DNA from: Polynucleobacter sp. JS-JIR-II-b4
GTDB taxonomy: Bacteria; Pseudomonadota; Gammaproteobacteria; Burkholderiales; Burkholderiaceae
Reading direction: 5' to 3'
NCBI RefSeq assembly: GCF_018687815.1
Contig: NZ_CP061306.1
Coordinates: 1,674,001-1,738,000, forward strand
Length of the DNA: 64,000 nucleotides
The notes below the pieces were generated by a model. It did no database searches. It was not told the DNA's origin and saw only the letters and a list, made by a program, of their open reading frames with translations. Shown in pieces: positions 37,808 through 47,046 of the stretch. The translations under genes and the position numbers were made by a program. How positions within the stretch are numbered: the stretch's first letter is position 1; each line of letters starts with the position of its first letter.

Positions 37808-38797
37808 ATGGCTGAAATTTTTACCCCTTTTCTGGCTGCATTCATCCTTGCCTACATCCTGAGGCCTGCTTTTCTATGGCTGGAAAGAAGGCGCCTGCCC
37901 GCATCCTTGGCTGCAGCTCTCACCGTTGTTCTAGGTCTGGCAGTCGTAATTGCCATTGTGAGCCTATTTGTTGGCCTGCTTAAAACAGAAATTCCCCTAA
38001 TTAAAGCCCAGCTCCCAGGATGGATCTCAAATACACAAGCATGGCTGGGACCTAAATTAGCTGAATTTCATATTGATGTTGATTGGGGTAGCTTAAAAAG
38101 CACCGCCTCTCAAAAGATTTCGGAACACATTAGCGACAATGCTGACTCCCTGATGAGCACTACGATAGATACAGTACTCATGTCGGGCAGCTCGGTCATC
38201 ACTGGCTTTGTAAATTCCGTATTAATTTTATTTGTGATGTTTTATTTATTGATCGATTGGAATCAATTTTTTCAGTACGTCAAAAATTTAGTGCCTAAGC
38301 GCGCCCAAGAAACCGTACATCATCTTGCAATGCATACCGATGGACTGCTCTCTCAGTACCTCAATGGCATGGTGATTGTTGTTTCCATCATGTCCGCTTT
38401 TTATAGTATTAGCTTAAGTTTAATCGGCATTAGAGGCGCCGTTGCCTTAGGTGTATTTACAGCATTAATGATTGTGATCCCCTATATCGGCATTACACTG
38501 GGATTCACGCTTGCTATAGTTTCTGCCCTTCTTCAATTTGGTCCAGGCTCAGAAATCATCGGTGTACTAGTCATCTATGGAATTGGACAATTCTTGGAAG
38601 GATTCTTCCTGACACCGCGCCTAGTTGGTGAGCGCATTGGCCTGCATCCCGTTGCCGTCTTGTTTGCACTGCTTTTCTTTGGCAAGCTATTTGGCTTCTT
38701 TGGGGTATTACTCGCCCTGCCAATTAGTGCAGTCAGCTTAGTCTTAGTCCAGTACATATGGTCTATTTATACGCAAAGCTCTTGGTATCAAAAATAA
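37808..38797 (+). CDS. AI-2E family transporter (permease)
   Basis: An integral-membrane protein of the AI-2E/PerM family, with about eight hydrophobic helices. IFTPFLAAFILAYILRPAFLW at the N-terminus and the C-terminal FLEGFFLTPRLVGERIGLHPVAVLFALLFFGKLFGFFG in two blocks are diagnostic. Substrates of most members are unknown. ATG 37808 (329 residues) has a ribosome site; GTG 37736 (353 residues) directly abuts the purM start and is an alternative. Homologues I know carry about ten more hydrophobic residues before TPFLAA, so the first helix looks short. hda follows after 11 nt. Confidence 0.85.
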   Translation: MAEIFTPFLAAFILAYILRPAFLWLERRRLPASLAAALTVVLGLAVVIAIVSLFVGLLKTEIPLIKAQLPGWISNTQAWLGPKLAEFHIDVDWGSLKSTASQKISEHISDNADSLMSTTIDTVLMSGSSVITGFVNSVLILFVMFYLLIDWNQFFQYVKNLVPKRAQETVHHLAMHTDGLLSQYLNGMVIVVSIMSAFYSISLSLIGIRGAVALGVFTALMIVIPYIGITLGFTLAIVSALLQFGPGSEIIGVLVIYGIGQFLEGFFLTPRLVGERIGLHPVAVLFALLFFGKLFGFFGVLLALPISAVSLVLVQYIWSIYTQSSWYQK

Positions 38798-38808
38798 ATT
38801 TGGCAGTA

Positions 38809-39564
38809 ATGAATACACCCTCGCTTCCAAAACAATTTGCGCTAGACATCAGTCACTCACCCATAGCTAGTTTAGAAAACTATCTTCCCGGGAAAGATCT
38901 TGCCTTAATTTCTGCTCTGCAAAATATCGAAAAAACTTGGGGCAAGGCCAACCCTCAAAGCTCTGATAACCCACTCAATCAGCGCTGGATTTATTGGTGG
39001 GGGCCAGAGGGTTCAGGTCGTACTCATCTACTCAATGCCATTGAAAATGCGGCAAAGCGAGCCGGCCTATTACACATTGCCCTCTCCCCCCTCGAGCCTA
39101 CTGCTTGGGTTCGCCTAGAAGAAAAGATGAATGTAATGACTGAAAGTGATGCGCCCTCAGTCATTACCGTTGATGATGTTGACCAGCTAGATGATCGTCT
39201 TGTTAGCTCTCTATTTCGGATTCTGAATGGCGTTCAAGCAAGCAAAGCGATTCATATTTTTATGGCCGGAAACGCTGCACCAGCCAATCTCAAGCTTCGA
39301 GAAGACCTGCGAACCCGTCTGGGCTGGGGTTTGATCTTTCAAACGCAGCTTTTGGATGATGATGAGAAAATACAAGCACTAGAGGAAGCAGCCAAAGAGC
39401 GAGGGCTTGTTTTATCCCCCGATGTGTTGCCTTGGCTGTTAAGTCGCTTTTATCGCGATATGCCCAGCCTGATGGCATTGATGGATGCTTTAGACGCTTA
39501 CTCCCTTGAAACAAAACGTGCTGTAACCTTACCCCTTGTTCGCGAGCTCTTGCAGCCCAAATAA
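38809..39564 (+). CDS. hda: DnaA-homologous regulator Hda-like AAA+ protein
   Basis: A DnaA-related AAA+ protein that, with the DNA clamp, inactivates ATP-DnaA after initiation. The 251-residue protein matches DnaA domain III without the DNA-binding domain IV. It has a P-loop-like YWWGPEGSGRTHLLNAI (about residues 63-79), VITVDDVDQLD (Walker B, about 117-127), and a C-terminal helical lid (LSRFYRDMPSLMALMDALDAYSL). ATG 38809 (MNTPSLPKQFALDI) fits the usual N-terminal clamp-binding-type start; the longer frame overlaps the upstream gene. It is followed by the HAD gene in the same direction. Confidence 0.9.
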   Translation: MNTPSLPKQFALDISHSPIASLENYLPGKDLALISALQNIEKTWGKANPQSSDNPLNQRWIYWWGPEGSGRTHLLNAIENAAKRAGLLHIALSPLEPTAWVRLEEKMNVMTESDAPSVITVDDVDQLDDRLVSSLFRILNGVQASKAIHIFMAGNAAPANLKLREDLRTRLGWGLIFQTQLLDDDEKIQALEEAAKERGLVLSPDVLPWLLSRFYRDMPSLMALMDALDAYSLETKRAVTLPLVRELLQPK

Positions 39565-39582
39565 TTTATTAAATATCAATTC

Positions 39583-40263
39583 GTGACTCAGCTAGCCCTT
39601 TTCGATTTAGACCACACCCTTTTGCCTTGCGATAGCGATTACGAATGGGGTCAATTTTTGGCTCGCATTGGCGTTGTGGATAGCGAATACTATGCACGAC
39701 AAAACGAGCGCTTTTATCAAGACTACAAAGAAGGTAAGCTGGATATTCATGAGTTTTTACGCTTTGCCTTGAAACCACTTTCAGAGCATTCGCGCGCGCA
39801 ACTCAAAGATTGGCATGACGCCTTTATGAAAGAGGTTATTAATGGCCAACTCCGACAACAAGCCATCGATCTTGTGAAACGCCACCAAGATGCGGGCGAT
39901 CTTTGCTGCGTGATTACTGCCACCAACAGCTTTGTGACACGCCCTATTGTTGAAAGCTTTGGCATTGAGCACCTGATTGCCACAGAGCCAGCCACTGCAG
40001 ATAACCATCCATTAGGTAACTACACTGGGGAAGTCAAAGGCATTCCCAATTTCCGCGAAGGTAAGATTCAAAATCTACACGACTGGTTAGCATCTCAAAA
40101 ACTGTCTTTAGATGCCTTGCCTTATAGTTATTTTTATTCTGACTCGATGAACGATCTTCCTTTACTCGAAAAAGTAAGTCATCCTGTTGCCACCAATCCA
40201 GATGATCGTCTTCGCAACGAAGCTAAGCAGCGCAACTGGCCCATTCTTGAATTGTTTGCATGA
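39583..40263 (+). CDS. HAD-superfamily hydrolase, subfamily IB (phosphoserine phosphatase-like)
   Basis: A phosphatase of the HAD-IB class. Motif I LALFDLDHTLLPCDSD (about residues 4-19) carries the DxD nucleophile pair. Motif II is in CCVITATNSF (about 107-116), and motif IV SDSMNDLPLLEKV (about 187-199) supplies the acidic pair. The substrate is unknown. The GTG start gives the correct distance to motif I. Its stop overlaps the pcnB start in an ATGA junction. Confidence 0.88.
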   Translation: MTQLALFDLDHTLLPCDSDYEWGQFLARIGVVDSEYYARQNERFYQDYKEGKLDIHEFLRFALKPLSEHSRAQLKDWHDAFMKEVINGQLRQQAIDLVKRHQDAGDLCCVITATNSFVTRPIVESFGIEHLIATEPATADNHPLGNYTGEVKGIPNFREGKIQNLHDWLASQKLSLDALPYSYFYSDSMNDLPLLEKVSHPVATNPDDRLRNEAKQRNWPILELFA

Positions 40264-41660
40264 TCACTAAATTTATTAAACGTATTTTGCGGCGTGACCC
40301 GATGGTCAAGCATACGCAGGCCAACAATACCGGCGCCCCAAAGCGCATCCCTAAAAAAGCACATCGAATTGATCCGCACTTGCTTTCTAAGAACGCAGTT
40401 AAGGTAACGCATACATTACAGCAAGCAGGATTTGAGGCATTTATTGTCGGTGGCGCCGTCAGAGATCTTGCTCTTGGTATCAGTCCAAAAGATTTTGACG
40501 TGGCAACCAATGCAACACCAGATCAAGTGCAAAGACTCTTTCGCAAAGCGCGCCTAATTGGTCGCCGCTTTCAAATAGTGCACGTAACTTTTTTTGGTAA
40601 AGGCCATCCTGAAATCATCGAGGTGTCAACCTTCAGGGCCTTGTTAGATAACGCCGGAGATCACGTAGCTGAAAGCGGCCGGATCCTGCGCGATAACGTC
40701 TGGGGCTCGCAAGGTGAGGATGCTGCAAGACGCGATTTCACAATCAACGCGATGTATTACGACCCTTCGTCTGAAACTGTTTTGGACTATCACGGTGGCG
40801 TGGCGGACATGCAAAAGAAAACTTTGCGCATGATTGGTGACCCAGCAAAGCGCTATCGCGAAGATCCGGTACGCATGCTTCGCGCAGTTCGCTTTGCAGC
40901 TAAGACTGGCTTTGAATTAGATGGCGCTACGCGCGCGCCCATAGCAAAGCTAGGCAAATTATTAAACGACGTCCCCTCTGCGAGACTTTTTGATGAAATT
41001 TTGAAGCTCTTGATGTCTGGCTACTCCTGGGCAGCAATTCAAGGACTCAAGGATGCGGGATTGCATCATGGCCTACTCCCGCTCCTAGACCATATTCTGG
41101 ATACAGGCGCAGACTCCAAAGGGGCCAATGATTTTGTAAAGCTGGCTTTGGCTAATACTGACGAACGCATTCAATCCGGTAAAAGTGTTTCTGCTGGATT
41201 TTTATTTGCCACCCTGCTCTGGCCTGATCTACTAAAGAATTGGAAAGCCAATTCTGCTAAAGGAATGGCTAATATTCCCGCCTTGCATGATGCGATGGAC
41301 GACACGATTGCCACTCAAAGTAGCGGCATGACGATTCAACGACGCTTCGAAAGCGATATGCGCGAAATTTGGTCTATGCAGCCTCGCTTTGAGAGACGCG
41401 TGGGGCGCTACCCCTATCGCCTCATCGAATCCCCACGTTTTAGAGCGGGTTATGACTTTATGTTGCTTCGCTGCGCCACGGGGGAATTAAACCCAGCAAT
41501 CGGGCAATGGTGGACAGACTTCATTGCAACCGACGTCACAGGGCAAGATGAGCTGATGGCTAGCGTCAAAAATGAATCTGGTAACAGCCCAAGTCCTGCC
41601 AAAAGACGGCGTCGTAGAAAGCCGAAAGCGGCAGTGCCCCCAGAGAGTGCAGCAAGCTAA
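40260..41660 (+). CDS. pcnB: Poly(A) polymerase I
   Basis: Adds 3' poly(A) tails that promote RNA decay. A class II nucleotidyltransferase: FIVGGAVRDLALGISPKDFDVATNA in two blocks (about residues 60-84) carries the GG and DxD motifs. RRDFTINAMYYDP (about 159-171) and KRYREDPVRMLRAVRFAAKTGFE follow, and a very basic C-terminal tail (KRRRRRKPKA) is typical of PcnB against CCA-adding enzymes. It overlaps the HAD gene by 4 nt. folK starts 52 nt downstream, an order common in this lineage. Confidence 0.93.
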   Translation: MITKFIKRILRRDPMVKHTQANNTGAPKRIPKKAHRIDPHLLSKNAVKVTHTLQQAGFEAFIVGGAVRDLALGISPKDFDVATNATPDQVQRLFRKARLIGRRFQIVHVTFFGKGHPEIIEVSTFRALLDNAGDHVAESGRILRDNVWGSQGEDAARRDFTINAMYYDPSSETVLDYHGGVADMQKKTLRMIGDPAKRYREDPVRMLRAVRFAAKTGFELDGATRAPIAKLGKLLNDVPSARLFDEILKLLMSGYSWAAIQGLKDAGLHHGLLPLLDHILDTGADSKGANDFVKLALANTDERIQSGKSVSAGFLFATLLWPDLLKNWKANSAKGMANIPALHDAMDDTIATQSSGMTIQRRFESDMREIWSMQPRFERRVGRYPYRLIESPRFRAGYDFMLLRCATGELNPAIGQWWTDFIATDVTGQDELMASVKNESGNSPSPAKRRRRRKPKAAVPPESAAS

Positions 41661-41712
41661 GCAGACTTAGAGAAATTTCAGTAAAGTAGTTTCATCTCTA
41701 GTTTGGAAACCT

Positions 41713-42240
41713 ATGGCACGGGCATATATCGGATTTGGCGGCAACATCGGCGACACGCGTCAGCTTATTACTGATGCCATTGTTTGTTTGGCATTGCGCT
41801 CCGAACTGCAAATCTTGGCAAAAAGCTGTTTTTATCAAAGCGCGCCTGTTGAGGCTACAGGCGGTGACTACATTAATGCCGTCATTGAAGTCGAAACCGA
41901 GTTAAGCCCCTACGGCCTATTACATGTTTGCCAAACCATCGAACAAGAATTTGGTCGTGAGCGCCCATATGCAAATGCCCCCCGGACTCTTGACCTAGAC
42001 ATCCTTTCGTTTGAGGGGGTTACTCAAAGCGAAACAGAATTGATGCTGCCGCACCCTAGAATTATCGAGCGCTCATTTGTGCTCCTACCCCTCCTAGAAA
42101 TCGCTCCCGATATCTTTTTGCCCAACTGGGGCGAACTCAAGGCCTACCTCCCTAACGTGGCACACCAAAGAATTGAAAAACTCCCCTGCAGGAACTGCAA
42201 TTGCGGGGAAAAAGACGTTTATAGCCAAACAGCGCATTAA
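41713..42240 (+). CDS. folK: 2-amino-4-hydroxy-6-hydroxymethyldihydropteridine pyrophosphokinase
   Basis: Transfers pyrophosphate to the pterin in folate synthesis. YIGFGGNIGDTRQLI (about residues 4-18) and ERPYANAPRTLDLDILSFEG (about 83-102) are HPPK signatures with the metal-binding Asp pair, followed by LMLPHPRIIERSFVLLPLLEIAPD. The 175-residue length is slightly above the E. coli enzyme. The excess is a C-terminal tail with C-x2-C-x-C (about residues 158-165) not expected in the family. TGGAAA precedes the ATG. panB follows 17 nt later. Confidence 0.94.
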   Translation: MARAYIGFGGNIGDTRQLITDAIVCLALRSELQILAKSCFYQSAPVEATGGDYINAVIEVETELSPYGLLHVCQTIEQEFGRERPYANAPRTLDLDILSFEGVTQSETELMLPHPRIIERSFVLLPLLEIAPDIFLPNWGELKAYLPNVAHQRIEKLPCRNCNCGEKDVYSQTAH

Positions 42241-42257
42241 TTCATTAAACTCTCGCC

Positions 42258-43076
42258 ATGGGTTACTTACAAGGCGACAAGCCAATCACAATTACTAAGC
42301 TCCTCGCAATGCATGCTGAGGGTGAAAAAATTGCCATGCTCACGGCATACGACTCAACTATGTCAGCGCTTCTCAATCGCTGCGCTGTTGAAACGATCTT
42401 GATTGGTGACTCTCTTGGGAATGTGATCCAAGGACACTCCAGCACTACACCAGTGACCATTGAACAAATGGCGTATCACACTGAATGTGTAGCCCGTGCT
42501 AATACCCATGCATTTCTCATCGCTGACCTCCCATTTGCAAGCTACGGAGATCCAGTACAGGCCTTAGAGTCCTCTGCTCAATTGATGCGCGCTGGTGCAG
42601 ACATGGTCAAGCTTGAAGGGGGTGGCGACTGGCAGATTGATGTCATTAGTCATTTAGTTGAGCGCAGTGTTCCTGTTTGCGCTCACTTAGGATTACTACC
42701 TCAATCAGTTCATGTCTTGGGCGGCTACAAAGTACAGGGCAAATCTAAAGATGCTGCAAGCGTCATGCTTGAGCAAGCACTTGCCTGCCAAGAAGCTGGA
42801 GCCCAAATGGTAGTGCTGGAAGCAATTCCCTCTTCATTGGGCGAAAAGATTACTGCTGAACTTCATATTCCCACTATCGGAATTGGTGCCGGTCCAGATT
42901 GCTCTGGTCAAGTATTGGTACTACAGGATATGTTGGGCATCAGCCCAGGCAAACCACCGAAGTTTGTCAAAAACTTTATGGATGGTCATCACTCCGTTGA
43001 GGCCGCAGTCAAGGCTTACGTACGCGAAGTGAAGTCCGGGAAATTCCCCGGGCCCGAGCATGGCTTTGCTGGCTAA
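42258..43076 (+). CDS. panB: 3-methyl-2-oxobutanoate hydroxymethyltransferase
   Basis: Makes ketopantoate for pantothenate and CoA synthesis. The 272-residue TIM-barrel protein shows [16 protein letters not shown] (about 28-43), [20 protein letters not shown] (about 47-66, metal-binding Asp), ADMVKLEGG (about 114-122) and [23 protein letters not shown] (about 206-228). It uses folate (methylene-THF), so its pairing with folK fits. A weak TAAACT hexamer ends 6 nt before the ATG, so an internal start is possible besides read-through from folK. Confidence 0.96.
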   Translation: MGYLQGDKPITITKLLAMHAEGEKIAMLTAYDSTMSALLNRCAVETILIGDSLGNVIQGHSSTTPVTIEQMAYHTECVARANTHAFLIADLPFASYGDPVQALESSAQLMRAGADMVKLEGGGDWQIDVISHLVERSVPVCAHLGLLPQSVHVLGGYKVQGKSKDAASVMLEQALACQEAGAQMVVLEAIPSSLGEKITAELHIPTIGIGAGPDCSGQVLVLQDMLGISPGKPPKFVKNFMDGHHSVEAAVKAYVREVKSGKFPGPEHGFAG

Positions 43077-43102
43077 TTGCCAGCTAGCCTGCCCACTAGT
43101 TA

Positions 43103-44239
43103 CTAGCTAAAGAAACTCTTTACACCATCAAACCAACCTTTTTGTTGGGGGCTGTGTTTGTCGCCAGCAGATTTCAGACTATCGTCAAACTGCTTCAATA
43201 ATTTCTTTTGCTCTTCTGTAAGCTTAATCGGAGTTTCTACCAGAACGTGGACAAAGAGATCGCCCACCAAGGTAGATCGCAGACCCTTAATACCCTTGTT
43301 TCGTAAGCGGAAAGTCTTACCCGTCTGAGTTCCCTCAGGAATTGGAAACTCCACGCGACCAGAGAGTGTTGGCACTTCGATTTCACCACCGATGGTAGCT
43401 GTCGCAAAAGAGATTGGCATTTGAACATGTAAGTCACTGCCATCACGCTCAAAGACTTTATGCGGCTTAACACGCACCTCTACATAAAGATCGCCGGAGG
43501 GTCCACCATTGACACCTGGTTCACCGTTACCCACTGAGCGGACACGCATTCCATCATCAATGCCTGCCGGTATTTTGATCTCAAGTGTTTTTTGTTCTTT
43601 ATGCTTTCCGCTACCGTGGCAAGTCTTGCATGGCTTTGGAATGTGCTCGCCAGTGCCGCGGCACTTAGGGCAAGTTTGCTGCATGGAGAAGAAGCCTTGT
43701 TGCACACGCACTTGACCATGACCGTTACAGGTTGTGCAAGTCTCAGCCTTAGATCCAGGCTCTGCGCCGGCACCATGACAAGGCTTGCAATTACTCCAGC
43801 TAGGTACACGAATTTGGGTTGTATAACCTTCAGCGGCTTGCTCAAGCGTAATGTCCATGTTGTAGCGTAAATCTGCGCCTTTATAGACTTGAGGGCCAGA
43901 ATGACGGCCGCCGCCTTGACCGAAGATATCCCCAAAGATATCCCCAAACGCATCAGAAAATCCACCACCACCGAAACCGCCGCCGCCAAATCCGCCACCC
44001 ATAGATGGGTCCACGCCAGCATGACCATATTGATCATAGGCGGCACGTTTATTGGGATCGGTTAAGGTTTCGTAAGCTTCCTTAACTTCTTTAAATTGGG
44101 CTTCAGCCGTTTTGCTATCGGGATTGCGATCAGGGTGATGTTTCATCGCCATCTTGCGATAAGCCTTTTTTAGCTCATCGTCACTGGCACCTTTTGCTAC
44201 ACCAAGCACTTCATAAAAATCGCGTTTACTTTTAGGCAC
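43103..44239 (-). CDS. dnaJ: Chaperone DnaJ
   Basis: The Hsp40 partner of DnaK. The 378-residue protein has the J domain with HPD ([10 protein letters not shown], about residues 33-42) and a Gly/Phe-rich linker (about 75-105). Four CxxCxGxG zinc repeats ([32 protein letters not shown]) lie at about 143-210, followed by the C-terminal substrate domains. The start is GTG 44239 with GAGAGGA 8 nt upstream. It is downstream of dnaK across a 100-nt spacer that contains a hairpin. Confidence 0.97.
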   Translation of the reverse strand: MPKSKRDFYEVLGVAKGASDDELKKAYRKMAMKHHPDRNPDSKTAEAQFKEVKEAYETLTDPNKRAAYDQYGHAGVDPSMGGGFGGGGFGGGGFSDAFGDIFGDIFGQGGGRHSGPQVYKGADLRYNMDITLEQAAEGYTTQIRVPSWSNCKPCHGAGAEPGSKAETCTTCNGHGQVRVQQGFFSMQQTCPKCRGTGEHIPKPCKTCHGSGKHKEQKTLEIKIPAGIDDGMRVRSVGNGEPGVNGGPSGDLYVEVRVKPHKVFERDGSDLHVQMPISFATATIGGEIEVPTLSGRVEFPIPEGTQTGKTFRLRNKGIKGLRSTLVGDLFVHVLVETPIKLTEEQKKLLKQFDDSLKSAGDKHSPQQKGWFDGVKSFFS

Positions 44240-44268
44240 GGCCTATTCCTCTCAACAACCTGAATGAC

Positions 44269-44293
44269 ACAAGTCGGCACGAGGCCGACTTGT
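44269..44293. repeat. Perfect 10-bp hairpin between dnaK and dnaJ
   Basis: ACAAGTCGGC / GCCGACTTGT with a 5-nt loop. There is no long T tract in the minus direction, so it is more likely an attenuator or mRNA-stability element than a full terminator. Confidence 0.6.
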
Positions 44294-44339
44294 TATTTAA
44301 GTACATCAAAACTACGTTAATGAATGACTAATTGCAGAA

Positions 44340-46262
44340 TTACTTCTTGTCATCAACCTCTTTAAAGTCAGCGTCAACAACATCCGCATCAGGGGCAGCG
44401 CCAGGGGCTGCACCAGGTGCGGCACCGCCAGCTTTAGCTTGTTCAGCCGCCATGACTTTTTCGCCCAGCTTCTGACTTGCTTTACCCAAAGCTTCTGTTT
44501 TAGCTTCAATTGCTTCTTTGTCGCTACCTTTAATAGCTTCGTCCAAGTCTTTCAAGGCTGCTTCAATCGCTTCTTTTTCGGAAGCCTCTAAGCTAGCACC
44601 ATGCTCTTCCAAAGCCTTCTTGGTTGAGTGAGCCAAGGCATCTGCAGTATTGCGAGCAGTTACCAACTCAAGCGCTTTCTTATCTTCAGCAGCATTGGCT
44701 TCAGCATCCTTCACCATGCGTTGAATTTCTTCTTCAGTCAAACCAGAGTTTGCTTTGATGGTGATCTTGTTCTCTTTGCCAGTGGTTTTGTCTTTTGCTG
44801 TTACATGCAAAATACCGTTGGCATCGATGTCAAAAGTCACTTCAATTTGTGGCATACCGCGTTGCGCAGGAGCAATACCTTCGAGGTTAAATTCACCGAG
44901 CAACTTGTTTGCCGCAGCCATCTCGCGTTCACCTTGGAAGCACTTAATAGTTACAGCAGGCTGGTTATCTTCCGCAGTGGAGTAAACCTGTGAATGCTTG
45001 GTAGGGATTGTGGTGTTCTTCGGAATCATCTTGGTCATGACGCCGCCAAGAGTTTCGATACCCAATGACAGTGGGGTAACGTCTAAGAGCAATACGTCCT
45101 TACGATCGCCAGACAATACAGAACCCTGAATTGCAGCGCCAACAGCAACAGCTTCATCTGGGTTAACGTCTTTGCGTGGCTCTTTACCAAAGATTTCTTT
45201 TACTTTGTCTTGAACCGCAGGCATACGGGTTTGACCGCCAACCAAAATTACATCGTCGATGTCCGCTACGTTTACACCAGCGTCTTTAATGGCAGTTAAG
45301 CAAGGACCAGCGGTACGGCTAATCAGTTCCTCAACCAAAGACTCTAGCTTGGCACGGGTCAACTTTAAGTTCAAATGCTTAGGACCGCTAGCGTCAGCTG
45401 TTACGTATGGCAAATTGATTTCAGTTTGCTGCGCAGATGACAATTCGATCTTGGCTTTCTCAGCAGCGTCTTTCAAACGCTGCAACGCCAATACGTCTTT
45501 GCTCAAATCAACGCCTTGTTCTTTCTTGAACTCAGCAATGATCCAATCAATGATGCGTTGGTCAAAGTCTTCACCACCCAAGAAGGTGTCGCCGTTGGTA
45601 GAAAGCACCTCAAACTGCTTCTCACCGTCAACGTTAGCAATCTCGATGATGGATACGTCGAATGTACCGCCGCCCAAGTCATACACAGCGATCTTGCGAT
45701 CCACTTTGTCTTGCTTGTCCAAGCCAAACGCTAATGCAGCAGCAGTAGGCTCGTTGATGATGCGCTTCACATCTAAACCAGCAATACGGCCAGCATCTTT
45801 AGTTGCTTGACGTTGACTATCGTTAAAGTAAGCAGGAACAGTAATCACTGCTTCTGTCACTTCTTCGCCGAGATAATCTTCGGCAGTTTTCTTCATCTTA
45901 CGCAAGATTTCAGCGGACACTTGCTGTGGCGCCATTTTCTTGTCGCGTGCTGACACCCAAGCATCGCCGTTATCAGCAGCGATGATTGAATATGGCATCA
46001 AGCTGATGTCTTTTTGCACTTCAGGATCAGTAAATTTACGACCCATCAAACGCTTCACTGCGTAGATAGTATTTTTAGGATTGGTTACTGACTGACGCTT
46101 TGCAGGCGCACCAACCAATACTTCGCCATCTTCAACGTAAGCGATGATGGATGGAGTTGTGCGACCGCCTTCAGCGTTCTCGACAACTTTAGGTGCATTG
46201 TTTTCAACGACTGAAACGCATGAATTCGTGGTTCCTAAGTCGATTCCGATAATCTTTCCCAT
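44340..46262 (-). CDS. dnaK: Chaperone DnaK (Hsp70)
   Basis: The ATP-driven Hsp70 chaperone. The 640-residue protein starts [19 protein letters not shown]. It has [18 protein letters not shown] (about residues 193-210) and [14 protein letters not shown] (about 338-351), and a substrate domain from about 390. The helical lid ends in an Ala/Gly/Pro-rich tail and [20 protein letters not shown] precedes the ATG. It has its own sigma32-type promoter 50-80 nt upstream and a terminator between it and grpE. Confidence 0.98.
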   Translation of the reverse strand: MGKIIGIDLGTTNSCVSVVENNAPKVVENAEGGRTTPSIIAYVEDGEVLVGAPAKRQSVTNPKNTIYAVKRLMGRKFTDPEVQKDISLMPYSIIAADNGDAWVSARDKKMAPQQVSAEILRKMKKTAEDYLGEEVTEAVITVPAYFNDSQRQATKDAGRIAGLDVKRIINEPTAAALAFGLDKQDKVDRKIAVYDLGGGTFDVSIIEIANVDGEKQFEVLSTNGDTFLGGEDFDQRIIDWIIAEFKKEQGVDLSKDVLALQRLKDAAEKAKIELSSAQQTEINLPYVTADASGPKHLNLKLTRAKLESLVEELISRTAGPCLTAIKDAGVNVADIDDVILVGGQTRMPAVQDKVKEIFGKEPRKDVNPDEAVAVGAAIQGSVLSGDRKDVLLLDVTPLSLGIETLGGVMTKMIPKNTTIPTKHSQVYSTAEDNQPAVTIKCFQGEREMAAANKLLGEFNLEGIAPAQRGMPQIEVTFDIDANGILHVTAKDKTTGKENKITIKANSGLTEEEIQRMVKDAEANAAEDKKALELVTARNTADALAHSTKKALEEHGASLEASEKEAIEAALKDLDEAIKGSDKEAIEAKTEALGKASQKLGEKVMAAEQAKAGGAAPGAAPGAAPDADVVDADFKEVDDKK

Positions 46263-46318
46263 AATTGCTCCAAAAAATTAAATTGTTTGTTGTACTGATA
46301 AATATTTCGATACCCAGT

Positions 46319-46346
46319 AAATGGGGTCTAAAAAGGGGATTTCAAG
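46319..46346 (-). promoter_or_regulatory. Sigma32 (heat-shock) promoter of dnaK
   Basis: On the minus strand: CTTGAAA (46340-46346), 13-bp spacer, CCCCATTT (46319-46326). This is a perfect match to the sigma32 consensus CTTGAAA-N13-CCCCATNT. Transcription is expected near 46312, about 50 nt before the ATG. Confidence 0.9.
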
Positions 46347-46358
46347 GGGATAAAGAGC

Positions 46359-46383
46359 AAAAAAGGCAGAAATCTGCCTTTTT
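46359..46383 (-). terminator. Intrinsic terminator between grpE and dnaK
   Basis: Stem GGCAGA / TCTGCC with a tight apex, extended by A/T runs (six Ts in the minus direction). It separates grpE transcription from the dnaK promoter just downstream. Confidence 0.8.
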
Positions 46384-46426
46384 CAACTTTTTTATGCCTT
46401 TTTTAGGGTTTTAGTCCCTTTTTAGC

Positions 46427-46975
46427 TTATTTTGGGGCACTGACCGTCACTAAAGCAGGTCTGAGAACCCTATCGGCTACGGTGTAGCCCCGCTGCAATA
46501 CAGAAACCACTGTGTTGGACTCTTGCTCAGAAGGTACGGAAGCAATGGCCTGATGGTGGTGCGGGTCAAACTTATCCCCAACCGCAGGGTTAATTTCTGT
46601 CATGCGGCCTTTTTCAAAGGCAGACAGTAGCTGCTTAAGGGTAATTTCCAGGCCTTCCTTAAAGGCCTTAGCATCACCAGCATCGGTACTCAATGCAGCA
46701 TAAAGACTGTCCGTCACAGGCACCAAATGCTCTGCAAAACTTTCAATCGCAAATTTATGCGCCTTCGCAATATCTTCCACAGCACGGCGACGAATATTTT
46801 CTCCTTCCGCCTTAGCGCGCAAGAAGTTATCTTGCAGCTCACCAATCTTTTGATTGAGTTCGGCAATTTCCTGTTCAGGCGTTTTCACAGCCGGAGTTTC
46901 TGCTGCAGATTCATTGACTGGCTCTGCAGAAGGATTCTCTTGCTCTGGAGATGGGTTTTGGTTTTCTTGTGTCAT
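46427..46975 (-). CDS. grpE: Nucleotide exchange factor GrpE
   Basis: Releases ADP from DnaK. The 182-residue protein has a disordered acidic N-terminus (about 1-35), a long coiled-coil helix (about 36-90, [31 protein letters not shown] in blocks) and the C-terminal beta domain ending [18 protein letters not shown], the classic GrpE end. It is driven by a sigma32 promoter that overlaps the hemH stop codon. Confidence 0.96.
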   Translation of the reverse strand: MTQENQNPSPEQENPSAEPVNESAAETPAVKTPEQEIAELNQKIGELQDNFLRAKAEGENIRRRAVEDIAKAHKFAIESFAEHLVPVTDSLYAALSTDAGDAKAFKEGLEITLKQLLSAFEKGRMTEINPAVGDKFDPHHHQAIASVPSEQESNTVVSVLQRGYTVADRVLRPALVTVSAPK

Positions 46976-47018
46976 GGACGCTATTTTACTTTTCTATAAA
47001 GATGGCTATTACTTTGCA

Positions 47019-47046
47019 ATATGGGGCTGATTGTTGCAATTTCAAG
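47019..47046 (-). promoter_or_regulatory. Sigma32 (heat-shock) promoter of grpE
   Basis: On the minus strand: CTTGAAA (47040-47046), 13-bp spacer, CCCCATAT (47019-47026), again a full consensus match. The -35 overlaps the stop codon of hemH (47042-47044). Confidence 0.9.

Noticed and set aside
43068..43084. Short hairpin GCTGGC / GCCAGC at the panB end
   Set aside because: Only 6 bp of stem and no T tract, and it overlaps the panB stop; too weak to call a terminator.
43480..44046. 188-residue minus-strand ORF inside dnaJ, shifted frame
   Set aside because: It comes from the repetitive glycine and cysteine codons of dnaJ. It has no family features.
45259..45810. 183-residue plus-strand ORF within dnaK
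   Set aside because: It is an antisense shadow of the highly conserved dnaK sequence.
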